Source of the DNA: Canna indica
Taxonomy: Eukaryota > Streptophyta > Magnoliopsida > Zingiberales > Cannaceae
Direction: 5' to 3'
DNA: 64,000 nucleotides
Assembly (NCBI GenBank): GCA_034359265.1
Contig: CP136891.1
Coordinates: 13,096,501-13,160,500 of the forward strand
The position numbers and the translations under genes were made by a program. The notes beneath the pieces were generated by a model that was given only the letters and a program-made list of their open reading frames with translations, was not told where the DNA came from and ran no database searches. This document shows, one piece after another, positions 50,120-62,100 of this stretch (the stretch's first letter is position 1; each line of letters starts with the position of its first letter).

Positions 50120-50123
<4 letters not shown>
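49822..50123. promoter_or_regulatory. Upstream region of the O-fucosyltransferase gene
   Basis: About 300 bp between the Pack-MULE and the GA repeat; AT-rich, no clear TATA box identified. The Pack-MULE thus ends some 360 bp before the start codon. Confidence 0.4.

Positions 50124-50165
<42 letters not shown>
50124..50165 (+). repeat. (AG)n repeat in the presumed 5' leader
   Basis: About 21 uninterrupted AG units ending 8 bases before the ATG at 50174. GA-rich leader repeats can bind plant BBR/BPC GAGA factors (known for the class); use here is inferred. Confidence 0.9.
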
Positions 50166-50168
<3 letters not shown>

Positions 50169-50173
50169 TGTTG

Positions 50174-53100
50174 ATGGCGGAGCTCCGCCACTCGGCTTCA
50201 ATGGGCAGCAGGGCCTCCTCCGCGGTCTCCCCTGCCAAGCGCGACGACCCCTCCGCGCCCTTCATCTCTGCTGCCAGCGTCGACGGTGGCGGCCGAGATT
50301 GGGATCGGGATCGCGACAAGGATCCCCACCGCGTCCCCTTCGGCTCCTCCTTACTTCATCTCCATCTGCCTTCCCCCATCCGATCCCTCCTTGCGCTGGA
50401 GGACCCGAGGGTCTCCACCTCCTCCTCCTACCGGATCCTCGTGGCATTCCTCGCCTTTCTTGTGGTGGCTGTCCTCTTCTTCGTTCCCTCTCTTTGGAGT
50501 CGCCTGGTGAGCTCGGGTTCCTCTGGTCTTTCATTTCTTGCCCTTGATTCGTGGCTCCTGTATTTGAGATCCTAGGATTCGTGAGCTCCTCCTCTGACTT
50601 TTAATTAGTTGTGCTTGATTTATCCTGGCTCTTGGGTTAGGATGTTCTAATCTTGGTCTGACAATTGCAGTGTCTTCCCCATTTTGATAAATAGGCGAAG
50701 ACTTCTTTTTCTTTCTTATGTTCAATTGGTGTAATTTTTATCTTTGCTTTCATTTTAGAAATATGATAACTTTCCATTAGTATTTTGGTTGCTGAAGTTG
50801 TGAAAATGGATGATCATTGAGATGTTTGACTAGCCGCAATTAGTGACAGTCCAAATGACTATATTCTCTTTTTTGGTAGAATGCACCGTACTTGTGCCAC
50901 AAAGAGGGGATCACACTTCACTGTCCACGTGTAAGTTCTCATTACTTATCCAAATTTCTGACTATCCAATACCTTATGATGTAATTATACATCTTATCGT
51001 TATACTGCATTCTAATAGTTCTCTAACTTTTATCTTGCTCTACAGGTGAAGGAGCCTCCTTCACTTTGGGAGAATCCCTATTCTTCTACAACCTCATGGA
51101 AACCATGTGCTGAGCGACGGGAGAATGGTATTTCAGGCAAGTTTCCCTTGTGTTCCTGACCTCTCTTTTTCATCTCTTCGCGGAATAATCTGTTCCTTTT
51201 TGAGTATGGTTAAATACATAAACCTACAATTATGATATCCAAGAGATTATTGAGAAAAATATATACTATTATACTCTAGTGCGATTACCATGAGTCGTTT
51301 CTGGAGACTAATAGTATTGAAGGATCATTCACATGGAAGCATTTCATTCTGAATGTTCTATCACTGTTCCCATGGTGTCAAGCGTTGATGTTAATAAGGA
51401 ATGAAGATTTTTTGGACAATGATTAAGACCACTGCTGTTCTAAAATTGTCAAGATCTAGGTCTTCTTTATGTTGCAGCCTTGGCAATAAGATTTGATTTG
51501 AGCTTCTAATTCACACTTTCTATACTCATCTGAAAATCATGCACTTCCTACTTTCCTAGATCTATGCTATAGCACCATAATGCTAATTGTAAGCTAGAAA
51601 TTTTATATGCTATGCCAAAAAAGTCTTGTTGTGTCACACTGTTAGAGGGCTACATGATTAGATATATAATCTTGTAAGTCCAGTTGTGTAAACCAAGTCA
51701 AACTTAGTATGCTAGGATCAATAGAACTTCACATGTCACTCTGTGCTTCCGGTAAGCAATATTCACATACTGTTTTATCTCTCCTTGGATTTAACAGGAT
51801 ATATGAGCTTGATATGCCCTTCACATGTTTATGTATTAGTATTACCTACATGAAGAAACAAATACTTTTCATTTTCCTTCTTGATTGCAGCTACTCATCT
51901 ACGTCTCACTAATTTTATTTACTTTTTTACTGAATCTCAATTGAACTTGATGTTGCACAAGTTTTTTTCTCAGCCCATGGAGTTTGCAGATTTTTGTCTT
52001 TCCCACATATGTCCAGGTTTTTATGCCATTTTATAAAATATCCTATATTGGCATTATCCATTATGTGTTTGGTTCATCTACAGATCTTCCTCTTGAGAAT
52101 GAAACCAATGGCTACATATTCATCCATGCGGAGGGTGGGCTTAATCAACAACGCATAGCTGTATGTATTACATTATTTATACTTTTATTATAACCTATTT
52201 TCTTAGAATTGTTAATGTATGCTTACTTATGATAGATTTTGGATGGCCTACATGACTTGCTTCTTTTGTATAACCATCAACTTAGTTAAAAGTGTTACAT
52301 GTTGATTGGATCTAGTTTGCAACATACTCTTTATTGAATAATCTCTTTGTTCTTGTGCTCCTTGGGCTTAAAGTCAAGACGAGGAGAGAAAACCTCTCTT
52401 TCTCTTGTTTGGATAGGAATAGGAGAGAAGGGAATGAGACATTTTCCTATTTGAATAGAAAATAAGGAGATAAGAGAAGAGAACTCTCCGTATCAACAAT
52501 TTTTTTTCATCTCAATTTTTGGAGAAAGTGTAGAAAAGAGAAAATCGTAAGTAAAGTATACTTTTCATTCTAATTTTATTCATGATTGATTCATGCACAA
52601 AATAGAAAAGATGACAAAAAAGCTCTACCTTAGTTTGTATGCCGGGAAAAATATTAACAACAACAACAAATAAGCCTTAATCCCATACTAGATGAGGTCG
52701 GCTATATGAATTCTCTGTCTCTAAATCCTTCTATCCAAGGCTAGATTCGTCTCAATATCTATTAATCATAGATCCTTAGACACCATTTCCCTCCACGTGA
52801 TCCTAGGCCTACCTCTATTCTTCTTCCTACCTTCTACTACTAAACTATCACATTTTTGAACCGGGACGCCTGGGGTCTCCGTACCATCTTAAACGATTAT
52901 TGATTAAGGACCTAGTTGTAAATATATATTATCTCTATGTACTTATTTGTAAAGATAGTATATAAATACGGGTAGAGAGTGCTCCATCAGGTATCTTCCT
53001 TTTTCCAAATCACATGGTATCAGAGTCTTTTTGAATCCCTAAAATCCTTTTTCTTCTCTCTTCTTTTCTGTCTGGCTACTGTTCATGCGCCACTGTTTGC

Positions 53101-56100
53101 GCAGTACTGTTCATCAGAGGCTCTTTTGTCCGCAAACCTTCTGCCTACACGCATATTGCTTCTCCGTTTTGGTTTCATCTCTGATCTTCGATAGTACTTT
53201 TAGATCAATACTTGCTGCATGTCCTCCCCATTAGATGTCTCCGCTATGCCGATTCCATCGTCCATGTCTCATGGATATGATAGAGGACGACTCAAATGTA
53301 CTCATTGTGGAAAGAGATGTCTAGCACATTCGCAACATTCATCCTCTTCTGATGGTATTTTGGGCAACCAGCCTCTTCCTTCTAGGACTATCGTCAATAC
53401 TAGTATTCCTCCGGTAGATGAGCATTCTCGGTTTCTTAAGTATCAATTTGCACAAAGCTCTCAATCAAAGCAGTCAGTCTCTACTTTTGCTCCTGAAGGT
53501 ACTTCTACTGCGTGTTTGACACATACTATTGGTGCACACCTTTGGATTCTAGACTCAGGCACATCTGATCATATGTCTGGTAACTTGTCAAGTTTCTCCA
53601 ATTTAATCACCCATACCTCATCTCCTAGTGTCACCCTTGCCGATGGTTCCTCTTCAGCAGTAAAGGGCATTGGCCATGTTTCACCCACACCATCCATACC
53701 ACTTATGCATGTGCTTTATATACCTTAATTTCCTTTGAGTTTGCTCTCTATTAGCAAACTAACTCGGGATTTACATTGTTCTGTCACATTTACCTTTGAT
53801 TTTGTTTTTATCCAGGATTCTTGGATTGGTAAGGTGATTGGCACAGGACATGAGTCTCGAGGGTTGTATCACCTGGCTGTACCATCTTCATCTGCCTTGG
53901 TGGTCGATTCAACTCCACTACAGATACACAGCCGGTTGGGGCACCCTCATTTGCAGAATCTGAAGATGTGTCCTTGTCTTTCTTCCATTTTGAGTCTTGA
54001 GTGTGAGTCTTGTCAACTGGGTAAACATTCCCGATCCTCTTTCCCACGTAGTGTCAATAAACGTGTTTCAACACCTTTCTCTCTTATTCATTCAGATGTA
54101 TGGGGGCCTAGTCGTGTTTCCTCCAAATTGGGGTTTAGATACTTTGTCACCTTCATAGACGACTATTCTCGTATGACATGGTTATTCCTCCTGAAGGATC
54201 GCTCTGAACTCTTTCATATATTTACTATGTTTTATGCCGAAATAAAAATCCAATTTGATATTCCTATTCGTGTGCTAAGAAGTGACAATGCAAAAGAGTA
54301 TTTTTCACATGCATTTCAATCTTTTTTCTCCATGCATGGTCTCCTTCACCAGTCTTCATGTCCTCATACACCTCAGCAGAATGGGATTGCGGAACGGAAG
54401 AATCGCCATCTAGTTGAGACTGCTCGCACCCTTTTACTGCATATAGGCGTCCCATTGCAGTTTTGGGATGATGCAGTTCTCACTGCATGTTACCTTATTA
54501 ACAGGATGCCTTCTTCCATTCTCCATGACCAGGTTATCTTTTCTATTCTCTTCCCACAGGATCCTCTATACCGTCTTCCACCTCGTGTATTTGGGTGTAC
54601 TTGCTTTGTTCATCATCTTTCCCCAGGCAAAGACAAATTGTCCCCCAAGTTTATCAAGTGTGTCTTTCTTGGTTATTCTCGTCTCCAGAAAGGGTACCGT
54701 TGTTACTCACTTGAGTTGCGTCGTGCCTTTGTCTCAGCCGACGTTACTTTCTTCGAGTCCACACCATTCTTCTCAAATCAGTCTACTACACCTATATCAG
54801 TTGTTGAGGTCCTCCCTGTTCCCATTCCATTAACCATTCATGAGGCCACATCTTCTCAGATTATCGATGACTCATTGCCGCCCCGACAAGAACCCACTAA
54901 GTTCTTTACTCGACGTGTTCCTCCTGCGGTTACCCAGGTCGCCCCTTCTGACTTCGCTGTTTGTGTCGATGTTTTACCAGTCTTAGATCCTCCTGTACCA
55001 TCGGATCTTGACCTTCCTATTGCTTTAAGGAAGGGAGTGCGTAAGTGTTCTACTTCTGATCCTATCTCTCACTTCGTTTGCTATGATGCCTTATCACCTG
55101 AGTATTACGCTTTTCTTTCTTCCATTTCTGTTGTTTCTATTCCTAAGACTATTTCAGGTGCTCTATCTGATCCGGGGTGGCGCTAGGCCATGATTGATGA
55201 GATGACGGCATTGCATTCTAATGGGACATGAGAGCTTGTTCCTCTTCCCTCAAGAAAGTCCACTGTCGGTTGCAAGTGGGTGTTCACTGTTAAGACAGCT
55301 CCTGACGGTTCTGTTGACCGGCTCAAAGCCCGATTAGTTGCCAAATGATATACACAACAATATGGAGTTGATTATTTGGATACATTCTCCCCTATTGCCA
55401 AGATTGCCTCTGTTCGATTACTTTTCACCCTTGCCGCGTTTTTTGGTTGGCGAATGCATCAGCTTGACATCAAGAATGCATTTCTACATGGTGATCTTGG
55501 TGAGGAGGTTTATATGGAGCAACCTCAGGGTTTGTTGCTCAGGAGGAGTCTACCTTAGTTTGCAAGCTGAAGAGATCTCTTTATGGTTTAAAACAATCCC
55601 CTCGTGGTTCAGCAAGTTTAGCTCTGCTATTACTTAGTTTGGTATGATGAGAAGTATTTCAGATCACTCGATCTTCTTTTCCACCTCCTCTACTGGGAAA
55701 CGAGTCATTCTTATTGTTTATGTGGACGATATTATTATTATTGGGGATGATACAGATGGGATACAGAAGTTAAAATCTCACTTGCATCAACATTTTCAGA
55801 CCAAAGATCTAGGTGACTTAAAATACTTCCTTGGCATTGAAGTAGCTCGGTCAGGAGGAGCTATTTACATTTCTCAGAGGAAGTATGTCCTTGACATGCT
55901 ACAGGAGACAGGCATGCTGGGAGTCCGACTGGTAGACACTCCTATGGATCCAAATATAAAGTTGCTATCAAGACAGGGGGAGTCCTTAGCTGATCCGGGT
56001 CCATACCGCAGATTGGTAGGCAAGTTGAATTACCTAACAGTCACTAGGCCTGATATTTCATTCGCTGTAAGCGTAGTCAGATAGTTTCTTGAGTCACCTT

Positions 56101-59100
56101 GTGAGAGTCATTGGGAAGCTGCATTAAGAATTCTTCGTTATCTCAAGACAACTCCACGAAAGGAGCTTCTATATCATGACAGGGGTCATCTACAGGTGAC
56201 AGGCTATTCTGATGCTGATTGGGCAAGTTCATCCAATGATCGTAGATCGACTTTAGGATATTATGTTATGCTTGGTGGTAATATGATCTCATGGAAAAGC
56301 AAGAAACAGACTGTTGTGGCTAGGTCTAGTGCCGAGGCAGAATATAGGGCTATGACCCTTGTTACATGTGAATTATTTTGGCTTAAGCAATTGCTCGGAG
56401 AACTTGGAATCACTAAAAGAGAACTAATGAAGTTATTTTGTGACAATCAGGCCGCCATGCATATTGCCTCTAATCATGTTTTCCATGAGAGGACAAAACA
56501 TATAGAGATTGATTGTTACTTCATCGGAGAAAAAGTAAAATCCAAGGAGATAGTTATGTCATTTGTGAGTTCTAATGATCAGTTGGTTGATATGCTAACT
56601 AAATCATTAAGAGGGGGAGTATTGATTAAGGACCTAGTTGTAAATATATATTATCTCTATGTACTTATTTGTAAAGATGGTATATAAATACTGGTAGAGA
56701 TGGCTCTATCAGGTATCTTCCTTTTTCCAAATCACAACGACCTTCTCTTAATTTATCACCAGTATATGCCAGGAAAAATATTGCACCAAAAAAATTAAGA
56801 TGCTTTGATTTAGTCCACATGAATTGCTTAAAAGACTTCCATATAAATTTTGTTGCTCTTGAAAAGAAGTAAGGTACAATCATTCTTCATGTCTAATTTA
56901 GTCCCCATCTAATTTTCTACTGATGCTCAAAGATGATTTTTTATCATTATTTTGGTTTTTTTTTTCAAGATGACGATACTTTTGTCCTACTACTGAAAGA
57001 TGATAGTTTATTTTAGTAGATTTTTAAATTTGTACTAATTTTTATTAATGTTCTTCATCTATTCATCACTCTATTGCATTTTAACATATATACTAAAAAT
57101 TATAAGGACATTATAGGAATAAAAGAATGTTTTCTTCTCTTCTCTCCTTTCTATTTGTTGTAACCAAACAACATAAAGCTTTCTTCTCTTCTCTTCTCTT
57201 CTCTTCTCTTCTCTTCTCTTCTATCGGGAAGAGAACCTATCAGTCTCTTCCCTTCTCTCCTCTCCTACATTTTCTATCCAAATAGGGCCTACTCTTGCAT
57301 CTAGAAGTAGTTTGTCCACTATGGCCACCCATTCTTTATCACTGTTGTGATGCTTATTCCATGTTTAAGTTAATAGTTTTTATGGTAGTGGGTAGAAACT
57401 GTGGAAGAGAAGAAAAAAGAAAAGGGGGAAGAGAAAGGAAGAAAAGAGGAGGCATTATTGGTTCCTTTCCCTTTTTTGGATATAATATGTTACGCCCCAC
57501 CTAGGTTCATCCCTAGATAAGGGGCATCGCCTAGGAGAAGTGCAACCAACAACCAAACCAACGTGATACACCAGAAATCTTAGGAATAAATTTGAAGACT
57601 AATAGTGCAACAAAGGGTTCTCAAAACAAAAGTTTAACAACTATCCTAAGACAACTAAATGACAACTACTACGCAGGAGCACGGACACTTCCAAGGACTG
57701 CCGTGCCCGCATGTCCGACACGCCACGAACATCGACACACGAAGACACTCGTCTGACACACGTGTCCTATGTGTCCAAGAGTGTTTTGACCAGCCAATTT
57801 TTTTCTTAGCCCGAACACGGCTTGGACGTGTCGGACAAGTCAATTTTTTTTTGCCTGCTCCTCCGCGAGAATCGCCGCTCCGCCGCTCCGCCACTCCGCC
57901 GCTCCTCCGGATACTTGTACTCGTGCCGCTACCCTCGTTGATAAACCCTCACTGAGTGGAAACAGCCTCCGGAGAGGCGGAGATTGAATAATACTAGATT
58001 GCTCTATTTTTCTTAGATTGACTCTATTTTTGTTTCATGTGATTATGTGAAACATTTGATTGGTCTATTTCTCTTGATGAGTTTTCACCGATTCATAATG
58101 AAATCCTTGAAGTTGCCAATATTTCTCTTGATGAACCAGAGTTGGAGAGAGTAATATTTTCCAATGAAGAGGATAAGAATAATGATCGATGAAGAAGATG
58201 GTGGGACTCTAGTTAACTTTTTGTTTACATATGATTGTACATGACTATTTCTATTAAGACATGCTAACCTAGGAATTTTTTTGGAGATGTGGATACATGT
58301 CTAAGAATTTTTGTTTATATATGGTTGTGCCTCATGCTTTTGGAAAGACTTAGAAATAGTAAGTATTCATACTGAAAATTTGAAGTTTGACATCAATGAA
58401 AATATCATGGTCGTGTCCCGTGTCCGTGTCGGTGCATCCTAGCGTGCGACCATCATACTTGGGGATCTGAGGTAAAAACAACAATGTCAAAATGCTGAGT
58501 AGGAGGATCAATATGTCAACAAAGTTAGATAAACATGATGCGTCCTAGTGATACCATATATTTACAAGAAGGCCTTCAACATGTATAAATGTCTCCTTGA
58601 TTTTCGAATATAAAGTAGGCAACTGTAGCTATTCAGATTATTAAGTTGTGGTATTGACATTTTTATCCCATTCCACCCAGTCGTCTTCACATTTTTTCTA
58701 GGCATAAGATTTGAAAAAAGATGTTCACACTGACAGAACAGGGATTTTTAGTTGTGAATATGGTTTAAAATCTTGGTTTCGGTACCGATTTCGGTACCTG
58801 GCCGAAACCGGTACCGTACCGACACTCGGTACGGTCCGGTACGGAAAACACCATATCGTTTATTTATTTATTTATTTTTTTTCTCTCCAGAAATAGCTCC
58901 AAATCTTCAATAACAATATAATTGATAAAGAAATGCTTAAAATCAATATTCAAATGTCAATTACATGAATACAATATTTAAAATGCGGACGAATGACATC
59001 CGTCATACCCATACGGGCCATACATATCTTGGCCTTCGGGACATACACGACTAAGGTCATCACCATAGGTCTCTAATGCTCATATTTGGAAATTTTCCCA

Positions 59101-62100
59101 TGGCATAATGCCTCGGTATCCATTATACCACATTGACATTACCGTTTCTTTGTTGGGATTCCAAGAACTAGACCCTGTATCATCAGTTGAGTAGGTACTG
59201 GATACAGAGTAGCTGGATTTAGAAACCTCTTGCAAACTACTCATCATATCGTGATGGTAATCTTGCAAAGCTGTCGGTCCACCTCGACGCGGGCCTCTCT
59301 TCTTGTACACCTGAGTTGTTTGTCCGATTCTAGCACCATGGTCATCATCTTGGGTGGCGTGATTGAAGTATTGCTCATTTGTCCATAGATCATCATGTGG
59401 CAGTGTTGATGGCACGACGGTGTCTTCTCCACCAACTCCATCATCATCATCATCATCATCTCCTCCGTCTTCTGTGTTGCTACTGCTATGAACGGAGGGC
59501 TCGTCTTCTTCGTCCTCTTCTACTTCTGCAATCGCATCCAAAGGATCAATTGGTCGTTTACCTTTGACTTTGCCTTTTGCCTTTGAAGGTGTTGCCTTCT
59601 TTTTTCCCTTTGATTGGGAAGATGGAGAGTTCGATTTCGATCGGCGTCTTGCTTGCCGAATTCGTTGAGAGTCCAAGGGAGTAATGGCCATGTCTTCTGG
59701 TTGGCTCTCAGACCCAAGTGCACCAGATATAATTGGTGAAGGCCGGTCGCCTGGTTCATCAAGAAGAGGCTGGTCGCTCTCCATTGCACTCCACCAATCA
59801 ATTATCGGGTCCGCATCGCCTTGGACGAACTCGACATCGAATGGATCTACATGTTGAATATCTTCGTTTTCTAATGTCCGCATTCGAAGCCGCATGTTGT
59901 AATGAATGTATACTAGCTTCTCTAATCGGGCATATGAAAGCCGGTTGCGCGGCTTGGTATGAATCAAGGAGAAGGTCGACCAATTTCTCTCGCATCCACT
60001 TGATGATGTGGTTTGCGAGAGGATACGTGTTGCAATCTTCCGAAGAGTTGGAGCTTCGGTTCCAAATTGTAACCACCATTCAACTGCAATAGATTTAAAA
60101 TTGATATTAGTAACGACCAACGAGATTACCAATTTTATCATTAATAAATAAATTGAAAAAAAATTATATCTACCTGGATCCATAGAATCTCGGCACGATA
60201 TTGCAAATGGATCTCCGAAAGTGCCACTTGAATCTAAGAAATATTTTGATTCATTTAGAGCTTGTGCCGCTTCATTGATTGATGTCGTCATTCGTTGTAT
60301 GACCTTGTGAAACGGATATAACAAACTATCCGTCGTTCCAAGATCATATCGATATTGGTATGCGAGATTTAAATAATACGCTACAAAAAATTATAAATCT
60401 AATAAGTAATTTAGCATAATGAATTAAAATTAAATAAATTTCAGAAAATTAAATAAAAAATTACCCGCGATGTGTATGTCACGACCCATTTGATCCTTCC
60501 ACCTCTGGGAGATAATGTCGATGAAGGGTTTATACTTGGTTGGAGAAATCATAACCCTCTTGATTTCTTCTTGTGTTTGGTGGATGTAGTGGTAGATATG
60601 ACCAATTTGAGGCGTCTTTTCCATATCCACCTGTCGTAGAACCTTGTACAATGGTTCTACGACGACGACTATCTCCGCAACGCAATCCCAGAAGCGCGTG
60701 TTGAGGATGTACTTCTCGGTTTGCTTTCCATCATTAGTTCTGGCATATCTTGATGTAGATCATTCCTCACTTGTAAACATTGATCGAAGGCCCGCCTTAC
60801 GTTGTTGGAGCGACCTTAATGCGATGAAATTGGTTGCAAAACGAGTCGCTCCCGGTCGAAGAATTTCACCTAAAATATGGAATTATTATTAGTAACTATC
60901 ACCTAAACTAATTAATAAATAAATACTATAAATTATTTTTAAAAAATACCTTCTGTAAATTTTTTCATAAGGGCGTGTACCCATGTGTGGTTGTATATGA
61001 AGCGCGTAATTTGTTGCGCCTTCTTTACATTCGTCTTCACCATCGGTATATCACCGATATCTTTCATCATTAGGTCTATACAATGGACTGCACATGGAGT
61101 CCAACATATGTGAGAATAATCCAGTTCAATTATCTCACATGCCCTTTTGAAATTGGCTCCGTTGTCGGTTATAATTTGAACAAAGTTCTGGGGTCCATTC
61201 GCCTCGATCACCTCCTTCATCAACTTCGAGATGTAGAGAGCGGTATGGACTTCATCGGATGCGTTCACCGACTTGTGATAGATAACCCTCCTGTTGCAAT
61301 AGATGAGGAAGTTGATGATGCTCATTCGGGTTGGTCCGGTCCAACTATCGCACATCAAATTGCATCCGTAATCCCCCCATTGCCACTTGACGTCGTCGAT
61401 CCATTCATTTATTTCCTTGACCTCATGTTCAAACAAAGGTTCTGAAATTTCATACGAAGTTGGAGGGGTAATACCTGGGCCTACCTTTTGGATGGTAGAC
61501 ACCATAGTTCGGTAGTACGGGTTGTTGGCTGCATTTGCGGGAATCCGGCTAAAGTGGAACCATTTGGAGATGGCTTTCCCCAACTCCTATTTCTTTGGCT
61601 TGCCGTACATATCGTCTATGCGTTGTTGCTTTGCTGATGAAGGAGGAAATGCCTTGGGATCAAGATTAAAAATATTAACATTAGTTTTCCTACCACTTGC
61701 TCCCTCTGCTTATGCCACCGCTGCCACTGCTGCCGCCATATTCGAATTGAGATCCGGGATAATACATCCGTTCTCGTTCGTAATGCTGATGCTCCAATGA
61801 AGCTCGGATGCCGGCTTCAAATTCCGCATCCTCGTCGTAATCGCCACCTCGAGCCTCATAATGGTCACCGTTGACATTTTGGGTAGCTCGTCGGTCGAAC
61901 TCGGCTTGTTGAGCTGCATTCTTAAGACGTTCCTCCTTCTTGTTGTTGAGTTGCGCTTTGAACATCTTTCGGACTTCGGACGGTACTTTGGAGCAATTGA
62001 TGACGTCGGGATATCCTCCGGCCAAGTGTTGCTTCAATCGAGTGATGCCTCTACCACGTGAAATCATATCATAGTGGAGGCATTGCCAGTGATGAGCCTT

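Larger units (their letters stand above)
52898..56736 (+). mobile_element. Copia LTR retrotransposon 2, 3.8 kb, short LTRs, defective
   Basis: Same family and structure as the element at 21664-25438: ~117-bp LTRs, initiator-tRNA-Met primer site, leader with CTGTTCATC motifs, protease, integrase, RT, RNase H, GAGGGGGAG purine tract. Target duplicates are ACGAT (52893-52897) and ACGAC (56737-56741), one mismatch. It is inserted in a SINE within intron 3 of the O-fucosyltransferase gene, in the same orientation as the gene. Most of gag is missing. Confidence 0.92.
52638..56782. mobile_element. Au-like SINE, interrupted by Copia element 2
   Basis: SINE sequence lies at 52656-52897 and 56742-56764, about 265 bp once the Copia element is removed. 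It carries GCCTTAATCCCA, GAGGTCGGCTATATGAATTC, GTGATCCTAGGCCTACCTCT and GTACCATCTTAAACGA, blocks common to plant Au-type SINEs. An 18-bp target duplicate TATGCCGGGAAAAATATT (52638-52655) recurs with one change at 56765-56782. An AACAACAACAA stretch follows the left duplicate. Family name is from memory of the motifs. Confidence 0.75.

Noticed and set aside
53015..53026. TGGTATCAGAG motifs as parts of tRNA genes
   Set aside because: They are primer binding sites next to LTRs; no cloverleaf surrounds them.
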